A DNA stretch of 64,000 nt from Chitinophagales bacterium (GTDB lineage: Bacteria > Bacteroidota > Bacteroidia > Chitinophagales > JADIYW01), in assembly GCA_019694955.1 (NCBI GenBank), contig JAIBAX010000010.1, positions 42,007-106,006 of the forward strand, written 5' to 3'. Position 1 is the first letter of the stretch. The number at the start of each line of letters is the position of its first letter. The notes beneath the pieces were generated by a model. The model searched no databases, had not been told where the DNA came from, and saw only the letters and a list, made by a program, of their open reading frames with translations. Positions 36,399 to 44,816 of this stretch are shown piece after piece. The translations under genes were made by a program, and so were the position numbers.

Positions 36399-37370
36399 TC
36401 ATTTTACTTCAATAATCTCAATATCAAAAATCAATACAGCATTGGCAGGAATGCTCGGCCCCATTGATTGTTGTCCATAAGCCAATCCTGAGGGTATCAG
36501 CAATTTCCCTTTACCACCCACATTAAAAAGTGGCAACCCTTCGTCCCACCCTTTGATGACACGACCTTGCCCCACGGGTACTGGAAAGGGTTGATTTCTA
36601 TCATAAGAGGCATCAAATACCTGTCCATTTAATGTGTAGCCGCGATAATGGGTGACAGCAGTTTTGCCTGCTTCTACTTTTGCTCCATCGCCTTGCTTTT
36701 CAATGATATAACTTAAACCGGAAGGTGTGGTTTGTATAACCAGCCCTTTTTCTTTGGCATACTGTTCAATTAAAGTGCGGTCTATTGCCAATTGTGCTTT
36801 TTGTTTCGCCTCGGCTTCTTCCTGCAACTTTTTTTGTTGTGCTATCATTGCTGCCTCATATTCAGCGGGTGTTTGACTGGAAATAACTTCAATATCAAAG
36901 ATTAACGGTGAGTTGGGTGTAATATAAGCGCCTTTTTGCTGATTGCCATATGCCAACTTAGCCGGAATATACAATGTACCAGTGCCTCCAATTTGGAACA
37001 ATGGTATGCCTTTTTCCCATCCCTGTATCACTCGATTCTGCCCCAATTGAAATGTAAAGGGCTTATTCCTATCTTTTGAAGAATCGAATTTGGTACCGTT
37101 TAGCAACTTGCCTGTATAATGCACCGTAACCATGCTTCCCGGCAATGGGTATTTGCCGTTCCCTGTTTTATCCACTTTATAATAGATGCCTTCCGGGCTG
37201 ATGTTGATGTTATACACCTGATTTTTCAATAAATAATCTTCTATTAAAGAATCTCTATTAACGGAAGCAGCAAATGTCTTCTTTAAAGTGGCGGCAGTGT
37301 ACGTCGTTTGTGCCTTTACACCTATAAAAAGCAGCAATAAAAATGTGAGAAAAAGTAATTTCTGTTTCAT
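36399..37370 (-). CDS. FKBP-type peptidyl-prolyl isomerase, tandem domains
   Basis: 323 residues from the ATG at 37370 (MKQKLLFLTFLLLLFIGVKAQ, a Sec signal). Two FKBP domains follow: residues ~75-150 (VTVHYTGKLLNGTKFDSS ... VIQGWEKGIPLFQIGG ... LAYGNQ) and ~215-323 (AVTHYRGYTLNGQVFDAS ... VIKGWDEGLPLFNVGG ... LAYGQQSMG). An Ala/Gln/Lys-rich coil links them. Active-site residues (Y, F-D, V-I-x-G-W) are present in both. It is a likely periplasmic folding catalyst; a double-FKBP form is unusual but known. Confidence 0.92.
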   Translation of the reverse strand: MKQKLLFLTFLLLLFIGVKAQTTYTAATLKKTFAASVNRDSLIEDYLLKNQVYNINISPEGIYYKVDKTGNGKYPLPGSMVTVHYTGKLLNGTKFDSSKDRNKPFTFQLGQNRVIQGWEKGIPLFQIGGTGTLYIPAKLAYGNQQKGAYITPNSPLIFDIEVISSQTPAEYEAAMIAQQKKLQEEAEAKQKAQLAIDRTLIEQYAKEKGLVIQTTPSGLSYIIEKQGDGAKVEAGKTAVTHYRGYTLNGQVFDASYDRNQPFPVPVGQGRVIKGWDEGLPLFNVGGKGKLLIPSGLAYGQQSMGPSIPANAVLIFDIEIIEVK

Positions 37371-37451
37371 ATAAAGCATTTTAGAATTCAACCCAAAAAT
37401 AAAGCCAAACTTTTAAATGAAAAAGCTATGTGGTTATAAAATTATAACAAG

Positions 37452-37545
37452 ATGATTTATAAAGTAATCCATCTGTGTTCTCGTGCAGACACGAGAACAT
37501 GGAATTGTATTTTAATTATTGGGCTATTCTATAAATCATTTTGTG
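37452..37545 (+). repeat. palindromic ~90-bp element, copy B
   Basis: The ends ATGATTTATAAAGTAATCC and GGGCTATTCTATAAATCAT are imperfect inverted repeats. The core is TGTTCTCGTG-caga-CACGAGAACA (37476-37499), then TGGAATTGTATTTT. It is flanked on the right by the dyad ATCAACCTC-C-GAGGTTGAT (37546-37564). Confidence 0.88.
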
Positions 37546-37692
37546 ATCAACCTCCGAGGTTGATTTTCACTAAAATCACCTTGACCAATCATATGAAAAA
37601 ACAAAAAAGGTTGAAAATCAACCACATATAACCAAACATTGTTGTGTCATATTTTTCAACCTCCGAGGCTAAAGGCTCAACCCTCGAGGTTA
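37546..37692. repeat. cluster of AACCTC/GAGGTT dyads
   Basis: A 19-bp near-perfect dyad (37546-37564), an inverted pair TTGATTTTCA and TGAAAATCAA, and AACCTCCGAGGCT ... CAACCCTCGAGGTTA (37660-37692). The last one ends in the stop codon of the flavin oxidoreductase gene, so the element may terminate that transcript. Nothing else is seen in the 319-bp gap. Confidence 0.65.
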
Positions 37693-39258
37693 CTTTACGC
37701 CTAATCTCTCCAAAACTGCCTCTGCTGCCATCCTGCCTGTCTGTGCACCACCATTCATATATCCCTGAAATTCATCTGAACAATGGTCTCCGGCAAAATA
37801 AACATCTCCTACCGGCTCAATTTCCAAACCGGAGATGGTCGTCCACTGCCCTACTTTATAACTTGGGTAACTCGCTTTCACCAATGGATTGGTGACCCAC
37901 TTGGCAATATGTGATTTATTATTGTGATAATCCTTACTTCCGGGATATATCGTATCTAAAATGGGTAAGTAAAAATCTTTCAACTCACCTAAGGGTTTGG
38001 TATTTGCTTCTATCCCTTTTACGCCACCGACAAAGACAGTATATCCTGTGTTGCCGTTATTGCCATTTTGCATATGGCCATGATCCCAGCCATTTTGGAT
38101 GTCTTCATTGAAGAGATAACCTTGTTTTCCCTGTTCGCGCCAGGCTCGTTTATTGAAACCAAACATAATTTTAGCATTGGAACCATAGCCCAACTCATCT
38201 ATACACTGTCTCTTTTCTGTACTCATCTCAGGAATATCAAATTCTATTTCTCTAAGGATGGTATAGGGCATGGTCATGATTACGATATCTGCTGTAAAAA
38301 CGCCTCCGCCTTCAAACGTCAATTTGTACTTATTACCTTCCTTCACTAATGAGGCCAGCTTGCGGTCAAACACTACCTGATCTTTTACACGTTTATACAA
38401 TTCTTCGCATACCCGTTGGTTGCCACCGATAACCTTGAACCGTTCATCGCTTTCTCCGAAGATTTTAAACTCATCTTCAACAACTTCTGAGGATATAAAG
38501 TCGACAAAATTTAATGCCGACTGTTCTGCCGTTTCAATGCCGAACTCTGCCAAATATGCATAGTCTAACATGCGCGAGAACCAAGTTTCGCCACCAAGAT
38601 TGCTCAAATAGGATCTCAAATCTGTATTGTCCAATGTTATAGTTGCATCGTTGCTGTAATCTTCATCAATGGAGGCTTGATCTGCGGCTATTTTGGGCGC
38701 CACTTGACTAAATGCATCTATCACTTCTTCCAGCGAATAGTGCTGATTATTGATGAAAAAGGTTTCTTTGCCACCTGATGTATCAAGGGTGACATCGATC
38801 ATCTTCAACCCAAATTCTTCTATCAACGCCAACATATCCTCATGATTGGTATCGACAAACTCTGCGCCCACTTCTGTAGTGATACCTGTTGCAATAAGGT
38901 CGGTTTTTGAGAGCATACGTCCACCGGGGCGGCTGCTGGCCTCTAATACCACCGAGTTTACACCTTTTTTCTTAAGTTGATAAGCAGCATTTAACCCGGA
39001 AATGCCACCGCCTACAATGGCAATAATCTTGTCACCTTTGTAAGTGCCTTCTTTTTTACATCCTGAAAAGGAAGACACCAAAGAACCTGCTGATAGCAGT
39101 GCTCCAACCTTCGCTGTATTTCCGATGAACTTCCGTCGTGAAGCGCGAAACTGCCCTTGCATGTCAAGGATTTGTTGAGGGGAAACGTTTTTCTGCTCTG
39201 CTAACTTAGAAAGCAGATACGCTCTTTTCAATCGCGCAAATAATGGAGTATGTGCCAT
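37690..39258 (-). CDS. Tat-exported flavin amine oxidase family protein
   Basis: 522 residues from the ATG at 39258. The region ASRRKFIGNTAKVGALLSAGSLVSSFSGC looks like a twin-arginine signal ending in a possible lipobox, after a ~45-residue cytoplasmic-like lead. The FAD-binding Rossmann motif IIAIVGGGISGLNAAYQLKKKG and the following LEASSRPGGRM are typical for monoamine/polyamine oxidases. The C-terminal flavin motif is VYFAGDHCSDEFQGYMNGGAQTGRMAAEAVL. It oxidises an amine or amino acid in the envelope; the substrate is unknown. Confidence 0.9.
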   Translation of the reverse strand: MAHTPLFARLKRAYLLSKLAEQKNVSPQQILDMQGQFRASRRKFIGNTAKVGALLSAGSLVSSFSGCKKEGTYKGDKIIAIVGGGISGLNAAYQLKKKGVNSVVLEASSRPGGRMLSKTDLIATGITTEVGAEFVDTNHEDMLALIEEFGLKMIDVTLDTSGGKETFFINNQHYSLEEVIDAFSQVAPKIAADQASIDEDYSNDATITLDNTDLRSYLSNLGGETWFSRMLDYAYLAEFGIETAEQSALNFVDFISSEVVEDEFKIFGESDERFKVIGGNQRVCEELYKRVKDQVVFDRKLASLVKEGNKYKLTFEGGGVFTADIVIMTMPYTILREIEFDIPEMSTEKRQCIDELGYGSNAKIMFGFNKRAWREQGKQGYLFNEDIQNGWDHGHMQNGNNGNTGYTVFVGGVKGIEANTKPLGELKDFYLPILDTIYPGSKDYHNNKSHIAKWVTNPLVKASYPSYKVGQWTTISGLEIEPVGDVYFAGDHCSDEFQGYMNGGAQTGRMAAEAVLERLGVK

Positions 39259-39347
39259 AATCAATCATTAAGAATTAGTAATTTGTAATATAAAGATTAT
39301 TTTATCAAATAAAGATAATTAATAATTTGATTTTTAAAAAAAACAAT

Positions 39348-40691
39348 TTACCAATCAACGATTGTATAGTTTTTAAGCAAGACGCCATATAAATCACTAT
39401 TACCCTTTATAACTTCAATAATGGGATGTAATATCCTTGCAGCACTATCGACACTATCCAAGGGTGGGATTTGCAGATTATCGAATTGCCTGACCCGTTT
39501 TGCCTCTGTTGCACCCGTTGACACCCATCCCACATCAACGGCTGTCATATAAATATTTTCTTTTAAAAACGCCTTCCCTGATGTTCGGGTAAGCATATTT
39601 AATGCCGCTTTTGTCATATTGGTATGCGGATGAAAAACGGTTTTATTGGCATATGAAAACTGTCCTTCTGAGGATGTAACATTTATAATGAACTTTTCTT
39701 TATGCTTGCTGCGCAACATCAGCGGTTTTAAACCTGCAATTATTTGGTAAGGTGCTATATGATTGATTATATTGACTTCCAATAATTCTTCGAGTTGAAC
39801 TTCCTCCAATAAACTATTCCAGCTATTCTTTTCACGATAGTCAATTGGCTGACCAAATCTATTTAAAGGCTGCGTCCATTTGATTGGAAGATTGTCATCC
39901 GTAGCAATTGGGGTTGTATTAGGAAAAAACAAATGTTCATCTGCGTCTGGTAAGAGCTGTTGTTCTTTAGCGATTAATGGCAAATAATATTCAGGCGGGT
40001 ATTTTATCGTTTGTGCTGCATTATTAACGAGCATATCTACTTGTTCCAAATTTTGACGACAAAACTGGACAAAATCTTCCACGGCATGTAGGTTTCTTAA
40101 ATCAAGTCCATAGAGTATAAGTCTATCTTTCCAATCCTGATAGTCTTCTTCTTTGCTATACTGTTCCAGTGCTAAAGCTGGAAACCTAGAAGTAACAACT
40201 ACTTTCGCACCAGAACGCAAGAATTTCAATCCGGTTGCGTATCCTACTTTAACTCTTCCACCAGTTAATACAACGGTATAATTGCTGAAATCGTGCGTGA
40301 GCGTTCTATGTTCATAATTGATAGCTGCACATTCAGGGCATAATCGATGATAAAAAAAATGTAGTTCTGTATACTGCTGATTACATATATAACACTTTGT
40401 TGCTAATTTCAAGTTATTAAAACTGCGCTGCTGTTCAGGTTTATGACTATACAAAGTTGTTACCTGCTTTGCATTTGCAACAATTGTTGTTTTTTGCAAT
40501 AGTTGAGCATCCTCCGTTTTCTTTTGAATATAATGCGTTTTACTAATACTTTTCTTTGCTTTTTTGTGTATTGAAGTAATGAGGGTTTTGAATACTTCAT
40601 TATCAGGATTTGCGAAGGGATCATCCTTCAGTATTGTCAATACTTTGAGACAGGCTTCCCATTCTTCTTCACTATAACCATTAGTTTCCAT
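39348..40691 (-). CDS. zinc-ribbon SDR-like oxidoreductase, atypical active site
   Basis: 447 residues. The N-terminal ~100 residues are helical, then a zinc-ribbon-like C-Y-I-C ... C-P-E-C (about 99-121). The SDR Rossmann domain follows: VVLTGGRVKVGYATGLKFLRSGA, DLRNLHAV and VNNAAQ. The serine position is in NVTSSEGQF. The usual Y-x-x-x-K is replaced; the Lys is kept in TNMTKAALNM but the Tyr position is Thr. A ~75-residue insert sits before EVNIINHIAPY. I know similar zinc-ribbon/SDR fusions from actinobacteria, without known function. It is the last protein gene before two tRNA-like elements. Confidence 0.75.
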   Translation of the reverse strand: METNGYSEEEWEACLKVLTILKDDPFANPDNEVFKTLITSIHKKAKKSISKTHYIQKKTEDAQLLQKTTIVANAKQVTTLYSHKPEQQRSFNNLKLATKCYICNQQYTELHFFYHRLCPECAAINYEHRTLTHDFSNYTVVLTGGRVKVGYATGLKFLRSGAKVVVTSRFPALALEQYSKEEDYQDWKDRLILYGLDLRNLHAVEDFVQFCRQNLEQVDMLVNNAAQTIKYPPEYYLPLIAKEQQLLPDADEHLFFPNTTPIATDDNLPIKWTQPLNRFGQPIDYREKNSWNSLLEEVQLEELLEVNIINHIAPYQIIAGLKPLMLRSKHKEKFIINVTSSEGQFSYANKTVFHPHTNMTKAALNMLTRTSGKAFLKENIYMTAVDVGWVSTGATEAKRVRQFDNLQIPPLDSVDSAARILHPIIEVIKGNSDLYGVLLKNYTIVDW

Positions 40692-40739
40692 AGGAATATC
40701 TTTGAATTAAGGATTTTTCACACAAGAACAATGAAAGGA

Positions 40740-40810
40740 TGGAGAGACCGGATTCGAACCAATAACTTGAAATTTGCAGTAACTTATTTTTCCAATTAAA
40801 CTACCCTCCA
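40740..40810 (-). tRNA. tRNA-like element, Cys(GCA)-type loop, atypical
   Basis: Read on the minus strand, the acceptor TGGAGGG/CTCTCCA, D-arm GTTT-AATTGGAA-AAAT and T-arm ATTGG-TTCGAAT-CCGGT all form. The anticodon loop region contains CTGCAAA (anticodon GCA), but the anticodon stem pairs poorly or needs a 6-base loop. Three further base pairs (GGA/TCC) extend the acceptor to 10 bp (40737-40813). No CCA is encoded. It could be a degenerate tRNA-Cys or a tRNA-like element. Confidence 0.5.
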
Positions 40811-40858
40811 TCCCAGAAGGTAAAGGTAATAAAATTTTGAAATATCAAAAAATAAGGG

Positions 40859-40928
40859 AGACCAAATCGGATTCGAACCAATACTTATAGAATGTAAATC
40901 TATCGTTCTTCCATTAAACTACTAGCCT
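40859..40928 (-). tRNA. tRNA-like element, Val(UAC)-type anticodon, atypical
   Basis: On the minus strand the anticodon arm ATAGA-TTTACAT-TCTAT is perfect and reads UAC (valine codon GUA). The D-arm is GTTT-AATGGAA-GAAC and the T-arm ATTGG-TTCGAAT-CCGAT. The seven acceptor pairs AGGCTAG/TTGGTCT rely on wobble, and three more G-C pairs extend the helix to 10 bp (40856-40931). It is 48 bases from the first element and shares its AAGT(T)ATTGGTTCGAATCCG 3' part. Confidence 0.55.
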
Positions 40929-40954
40929 CCCCGTTTGCAAATTTATAGATAAAA

Positions 40955-42571
40955 TTAATCCAGATTATCAAGTTCTTTAATAATTTCTTCAAAACCTAAA
41001 GCTTTAAATTCTATAGCCTGAATTTTGTCTGTATCATAAACATCAACTTTACCCATTTGAAACTGTTTATCAACTTTTTTAAAACACACATAAGTACAAT
41101 GTCTCTTTCTTGGCACATTGGAAAAATAATAAAAACCACTTAAAAGAGCATCCATTTCATTAATAATCAAAAAGCTCTGGACAATATTTATCCTTAAATT
41201 GGGATCAACGGCAACAGCAGTCAAATCTTTAGGCTCAAATTGCTTCATATATACATCTAAATTCTTCCAACCCACAGAAGTAAATGTGGTAACAAAGTAC
41301 TCTAACTTATCAGATTTTAATGTGCCTGCCAAGTAATCGTCTTTTACTTTGCGTTTCAAAATTTCAATAAGTTCAACTTCGTCTTTTGCATTATATTTCT
41401 TTAATAGCGCTTTAAGCCCATTCTCTTTATCGGTTGGGGAAAGGCCTAAGATTCCCATTAGTTTATTTAATTCTGTACAGTTATCTGAAGATTTACCCTC
41501 TTTTTTCGTCATTCGTTTTACTCTTTTTTGGTCTCTTAGCCATGCTCTTGCTTTTCTGTTATTTGATCGCACTTTTGTTGAGAAAGCTCCTCCAATGCTT
41601 GTAAACATTAACTTTATCCTGCTATAACTTCCTATATTCTGGTTATTCATATCAGAACAAATACTATTATTGAGCAAAAATCCGTTAGTTGTACTTATTG
41701 CATTGTTATTATTTGGAAGCCATCTCATTACTGAATCATCATTTCTTACACCATCAAATTGGAGCGATTCTGTTAATTCCGATTTGTTAGGCACCATAAC
41801 ACGTATGGCCTTTGTAGGTAAAAAACCGACTTCCTTGTTATTAATAAATGCACGCAATTCTATCATACCTTGCGTTTGCAAAATTTCATCCTTATTAGTT
41901 AAAGTGGAAAGCATTTCTCTAATCATTTCCGATTTCTTATACACTTCTTTAATCTTTATAACTATACGTTCTTTCTCTTTATTTGTCACATTAAAAATGT
42001 TTGCATCAATAAATAAGAGACTCCCTTTTTCTCCAACTAATACTGTATCAAACCGATTATCTACTGTAAACTCTTGATATGGCAATGCCAATCCCTTCAT
42101 TAAATTCACGAGTTGTTCGCTCTTGATATTATCCGACAAGACTTCTTCCGAGATTTCAGATTTAAAAAATTCTTTCTGTTTGCTCTCAAAAACAAATATA
42201 ACTTCCACTCTTCTATAATCTTCGTTTGGAACATCTGCACCCAACTCTCCTTTGCCCTCGCACCAAATTATAACTTCATTCTCGTATCCAAGTCCTTTCA
42301 TAAATGTTTTTACTTCATTGGCTCTTTGCTTGGATAATAACATATTTGACTTTTCAGAACCAACTCCATCTGCAAATCCAAAGATTTTAATTTCCTTTAC
42401 TACCATTGATTGTGCTGCAACAATATCCAAAAAAGAAGTAATATTAGCCTTTTGAGCAGAAGACACTTGAAACTCGTTTGTAGCAAAATAAATCACAAAC
42501 TTCTTCTCAACTTCCTGTGATATAACATTTTGCAAGATAATAAGAAATATACATGTCAGTAAAATACGCAT
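40955..42571 (-). CDS. exported protein with N-terminal OmpA-like domain
   Basis: 538 residues with signal peptide MRILLTCIFLIILQNVISQ. Residues ~22-130 form an OmpA-type peptidoglycan-binding domain: FVIYFATNEFQVSSAQ, IKIFGFADGVGSEKSNMLLSKQRANEVKTFM and RRVEVIF. OmpA domains usually lie at the C-terminus of outer-membrane proteins; here the domain is N-terminal and is followed by ~400 residues of unknown, charged, partly helical sequence with several Cys. A role at the peptidoglycan-envelope interface is inferred. The stop is 23 bp after the second tRNA-like element on the same strand. Confidence 0.75.
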   Translation of the reverse strand: MRILLTCIFLIILQNVISQEVEKKFVIYFATNEFQVSSAQKANITSFLDIVAAQSMVVKEIKIFGFADGVGSEKSNMLLSKQRANEVKTFMKGLGYENEVIIWCEGKGELGADVPNEDYRRVEVIFVFESKQKEFFKSEISEEVLSDNIKSEQLVNLMKGLALPYQEFTVDNRFDTVLVGEKGSLLFIDANIFNVTNKEKERIVIKIKEVYKKSEMIREMLSTLTNKDEILQTQGMIELRAFINNKEVGFLPTKAIRVMVPNKSELTESLQFDGVRNDDSVMRWLPNNNNAISTTNGFLLNNSICSDMNNQNIGSYSRIKLMFTSIGGAFSTKVRSNNRKARAWLRDQKRVKRMTKKEGKSSDNCTELNKLMGILGLSPTDKENGLKALLKKYNAKDEVELIEILKRKVKDDYLAGTLKSDKLEYFVTTFTSVGWKNLDVYMKQFEPKDLTAVAVDPNLRINIVQSFLIINEMDALLSGFYYFSNVPRKRHCTYVCFKKVDKQFQMGKVDVYDTDKIQAIEFKALGFEEIIKELDNLD

Positions 42572-42736
42572 CTTATATAGCTTTTATAAGTGAGATATGT
42601 ATTTATAAGAAACAGTTGCAAATTATATGATGAAACTTTCAAATAATTCCATTAAAAGTATCTAGTATTTAAAATAAAGTTTGAAATATATTCCAACTTG
42701 GAGAAATTACCTTATATGATTATATACCTTTTAGAA

Positions 42737-43285
42737 TCAATCCACCTCAAACACAACCAACTTATAAGTATACCCATTCATAAAATAACACTTAGAGATC
42801 ACCGCAATTTCATCCCAACCACCGGAATAAATGTCCATTATTGCGATAGAGGTTTCACACAACAAATCATCTGCCGACAATGTATTTAGCGATTGCTTTT
42901 CGCCCTGCTTGCAAGTTAAAACCTTACCAAAATACGCATCTTTATCAATATAAACTAAAACTGGCAACTCCCCATAACATTCCAGCGTACTCTTTTGAAA
43001 TTTATCTGACAACAATTCAGCCTCAACCAACCGCCCATTTTTACAAATACCATACCGCTCTAGGCATGTAACGATTCTTCTTGTGGTATCATTCATCTCT
43101 GATACCAGTTGTATTGGGATACTATCTATATTTTCATCATGGATAAGTTCAACCAAACTTTGTCTAAACTCAATTGCGCCGTGATAAACTACCTGCAATT
43201 CACGTTCTTTTACAGTACATCGAACTACCTTGCCAATAAGGAAGATACAAAATGCCGCTAAAGCAATTTTGTGAATAGCAGTCAT
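42737..43285 (-). CDS. uncharacterised membrane-anchored or exported protein
   Basis: 182 residues with an N-terminal hydrophobic segment IALAAFCIFLIGKVV (signal or anchor). The rest contains six Cys (for example CLERYGICKNG, LTCKQGE and ISKCYF), suggesting disulphides in the periplasm. No family is recognised. Its ATG follows the stop codon of the lipoprotein gene at 43286 with no gap (TAGATG), so the two are one operon. Confidence 0.65.
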   Translation of the reverse strand: MTAIHKIALAAFCIFLIGKVVRCTVKERELQVVYHGAIEFRQSLVELIHDENIDSIPIQLVSEMNDTTRRIVTCLERYGICKNGRLVEAELLSDKFQKSTLECYGELPVLVYIDKDAYFGKVLTCKQGEKQSLNTLSADDLLCETSIAIMDIYSGGWDEIAVISKCYFMNGYTYKLVVFEVD

Positions 43286-44212
43286 CTAGTCAACCTGCAC
43301 CTTCAACCCTCGTAATCCCATATCTACTACTTGCTCAATAGTAGATGGATAGGTAAAATCCCACTGATCATTGCCATTGGTATCTTTCCATTCAAAACTC
43401 TTGTTGATGGAGAAAGACAAAATCGCTTTTCTATCTGTTGCTTCATCTCCGGTTATGGTGAGTGGTGTACTAAGTTTTCCGGTGATGATACAAGAACCTC
43501 TTGGAATAACAACACCAAACTGTTCGAGTGGATTTACAACGGTTGTAGCGCCTGCGGGTGCTTCACCTTTTTCTAATCTGTCGAATGCATTATATGGTGA
43601 CGCTAAACTTGTTTCAAACGCCCAATATCCTTGTATTTTTGGATTGTTCTCAGTAAAGCTCTTATTTTTCACTGTATGCGTGCCAATCTTTGTATTATAC
43701 CCAAGAAAAGAGGCAATGGTACCTGTCTGATTATTTAAATCATATAAATTGCCACCATAAGGAACATCGTTGATATTGAACTTCACATCTCCCTTTTCAT
43801 AGGTTACTGATACGCGAATGTATTCATATGTCCCCGGTTTGATATCTTTAAAAGGCACTTCCAGAAAAACATCCCCTTCACCGCCAATTTTTGCCTTTGA
43901 AAAATCTATGCAAGTAGTCCAACCATCATTTGAAGCGGGAAGTTCAGCTCCTTTATAAATTACAGCCCCTTGCCCAAGTAAGGTATACTTTGTTGGCACT
44001 AGCTCTATATAGTGTGCGCTCATGCTCCTAACAGCGGGCGTCTGTGCTGCATTTCCTGCCGGAATAACCGAAGGATTTCCTAAATTATCTAATCGCTCTT
44101 GTGTGGCATCAAATTTAAATGTAAAGTTCAAAGATGGCGCTGTTTCGGCAGCATCTTTCTTACAAGACAATATCACTAAAAGAACCGGAAAAAACTTAAT
44201 ATACTTCATCAT
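43286..44212 (-). CDS. uncharacterised lipoprotein
   Basis: 308 residues; MMKYIKFFPVLLVILSCKKD is a lipoprotein signal (LSC, K-K after Cys). The mature part is beta-rich, with FTFKFDATQERLDNLGNPS, CIDFSKAKIGGEGDVFLEVPF and a C-terminal DTNGNDQWDFTYPSTIEQVVDMGLRG. The D-T-N-G-N-D-Q-W-D piece may bind calcium. It resembles Bacteroidota cell-surface lipoproteins of unknown role. It is first in a two-gene operon with the 182-residue exported protein. Confidence 0.72.
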   Translation of the reverse strand: MMKYIKFFPVLLVILSCKKDAAETAPSLNFTFKFDATQERLDNLGNPSVIPAGNAAQTPAVRSMSAHYIELVPTKYTLLGQGAVIYKGAELPASNDGWTTCIDFSKAKIGGEGDVFLEVPFKDIKPGTYEYIRVSVTYEKGDVKFNINDVPYGGNLYDLNNQTGTIASFLGYNTKIGTHTVKNKSFTENNPKIQGYWAFETSLASPYNAFDRLEKGEAPAGATTVVNPLEQFGVVIPRGSCIITGKLSTPLTITGDEATDRKAILSFSINKSFEWKDTNGNDQWDFTYPSTIEQVVDMGLRGLKVQVD

Positions 44213-44267
44213 ACAACTGTATTTTAATTAAAGAATGTAAACATTATTACTTCAAACGCTATGCCAT

Positions 44268-44816
44268 TTATAATGGTTTAAAGGATGCCAAAAGTGCTTT
44301 TATTTCAATATCCTCTCGCTGCTCATCCATATTATTCGGGTAGAAGGCAAAGATTAATATATTTACTTTTTTAATTTTAGCACTCAACTGATAAATATAT
44401 CCATCCTCATATCCCTCAGGCTCATCATCTTTTATTATAGATGTCCATTCAACACCATCTACTTGTATTTTCTGCCCATTACCTTCTTCTTGAAACTTTA
44501 CACCATAGTAGTCCATCTCAGGAATATTTAGGGTTTTGTCTTTATACAAGAAAATGCCCATCTGGCGCTTCAAGTTCTTCTCATCATTATGACAATCAAA
44601 CATATCAAATCCCAACATGGCTTTTTCCATCGACTTATTTGAAGGCATATCTTCATCATTATCCTCAAAAAGCTGTTGTTTTAAATTTGCCACAGCCCAT
44701 CCTTTACCAAGATCAAAAGTCATTTTACATTCCTTTGCGACAATTTTTTCCGATGAAAGATTAAAGCCGAACATTGGAAGCATTGCCAAAAATAACCATA
44801 CTGGAATCCTATTCAT
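44268..44816 (-). CDS. uncharacterised exported protein downstream of fabI
   Basis: 182 residues with a signal-like N-terminus MNRIPVWLFLAMLPMFGFNLSS. The mature part is acidic and lysine-rich, with two Cys (KECKMTF and FDCHNDE). No family is recognised. Its ATG lies inside the last codons of fabI (8-bp overlap), so it is translationally coupled to an essential lipid gene, though no functional link is evident. Confidence 0.65.
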   Translation of the reverse strand: MNRIPVWLFLAMLPMFGFNLSSEKIVAKECKMTFDLGKGWAVANLKQQLFEDNDEDMPSNKSMEKAMLGFDMFDCHNDEKNLKRQMGIFLYKDKTLNIPEMDYYGVKFQEEGNGQKIQVDGVEWTSIIKDDEPEGYEDGYIYQLSAKIKKVNILIFAFYPNNMDEQREDIEIKALLASFKPL

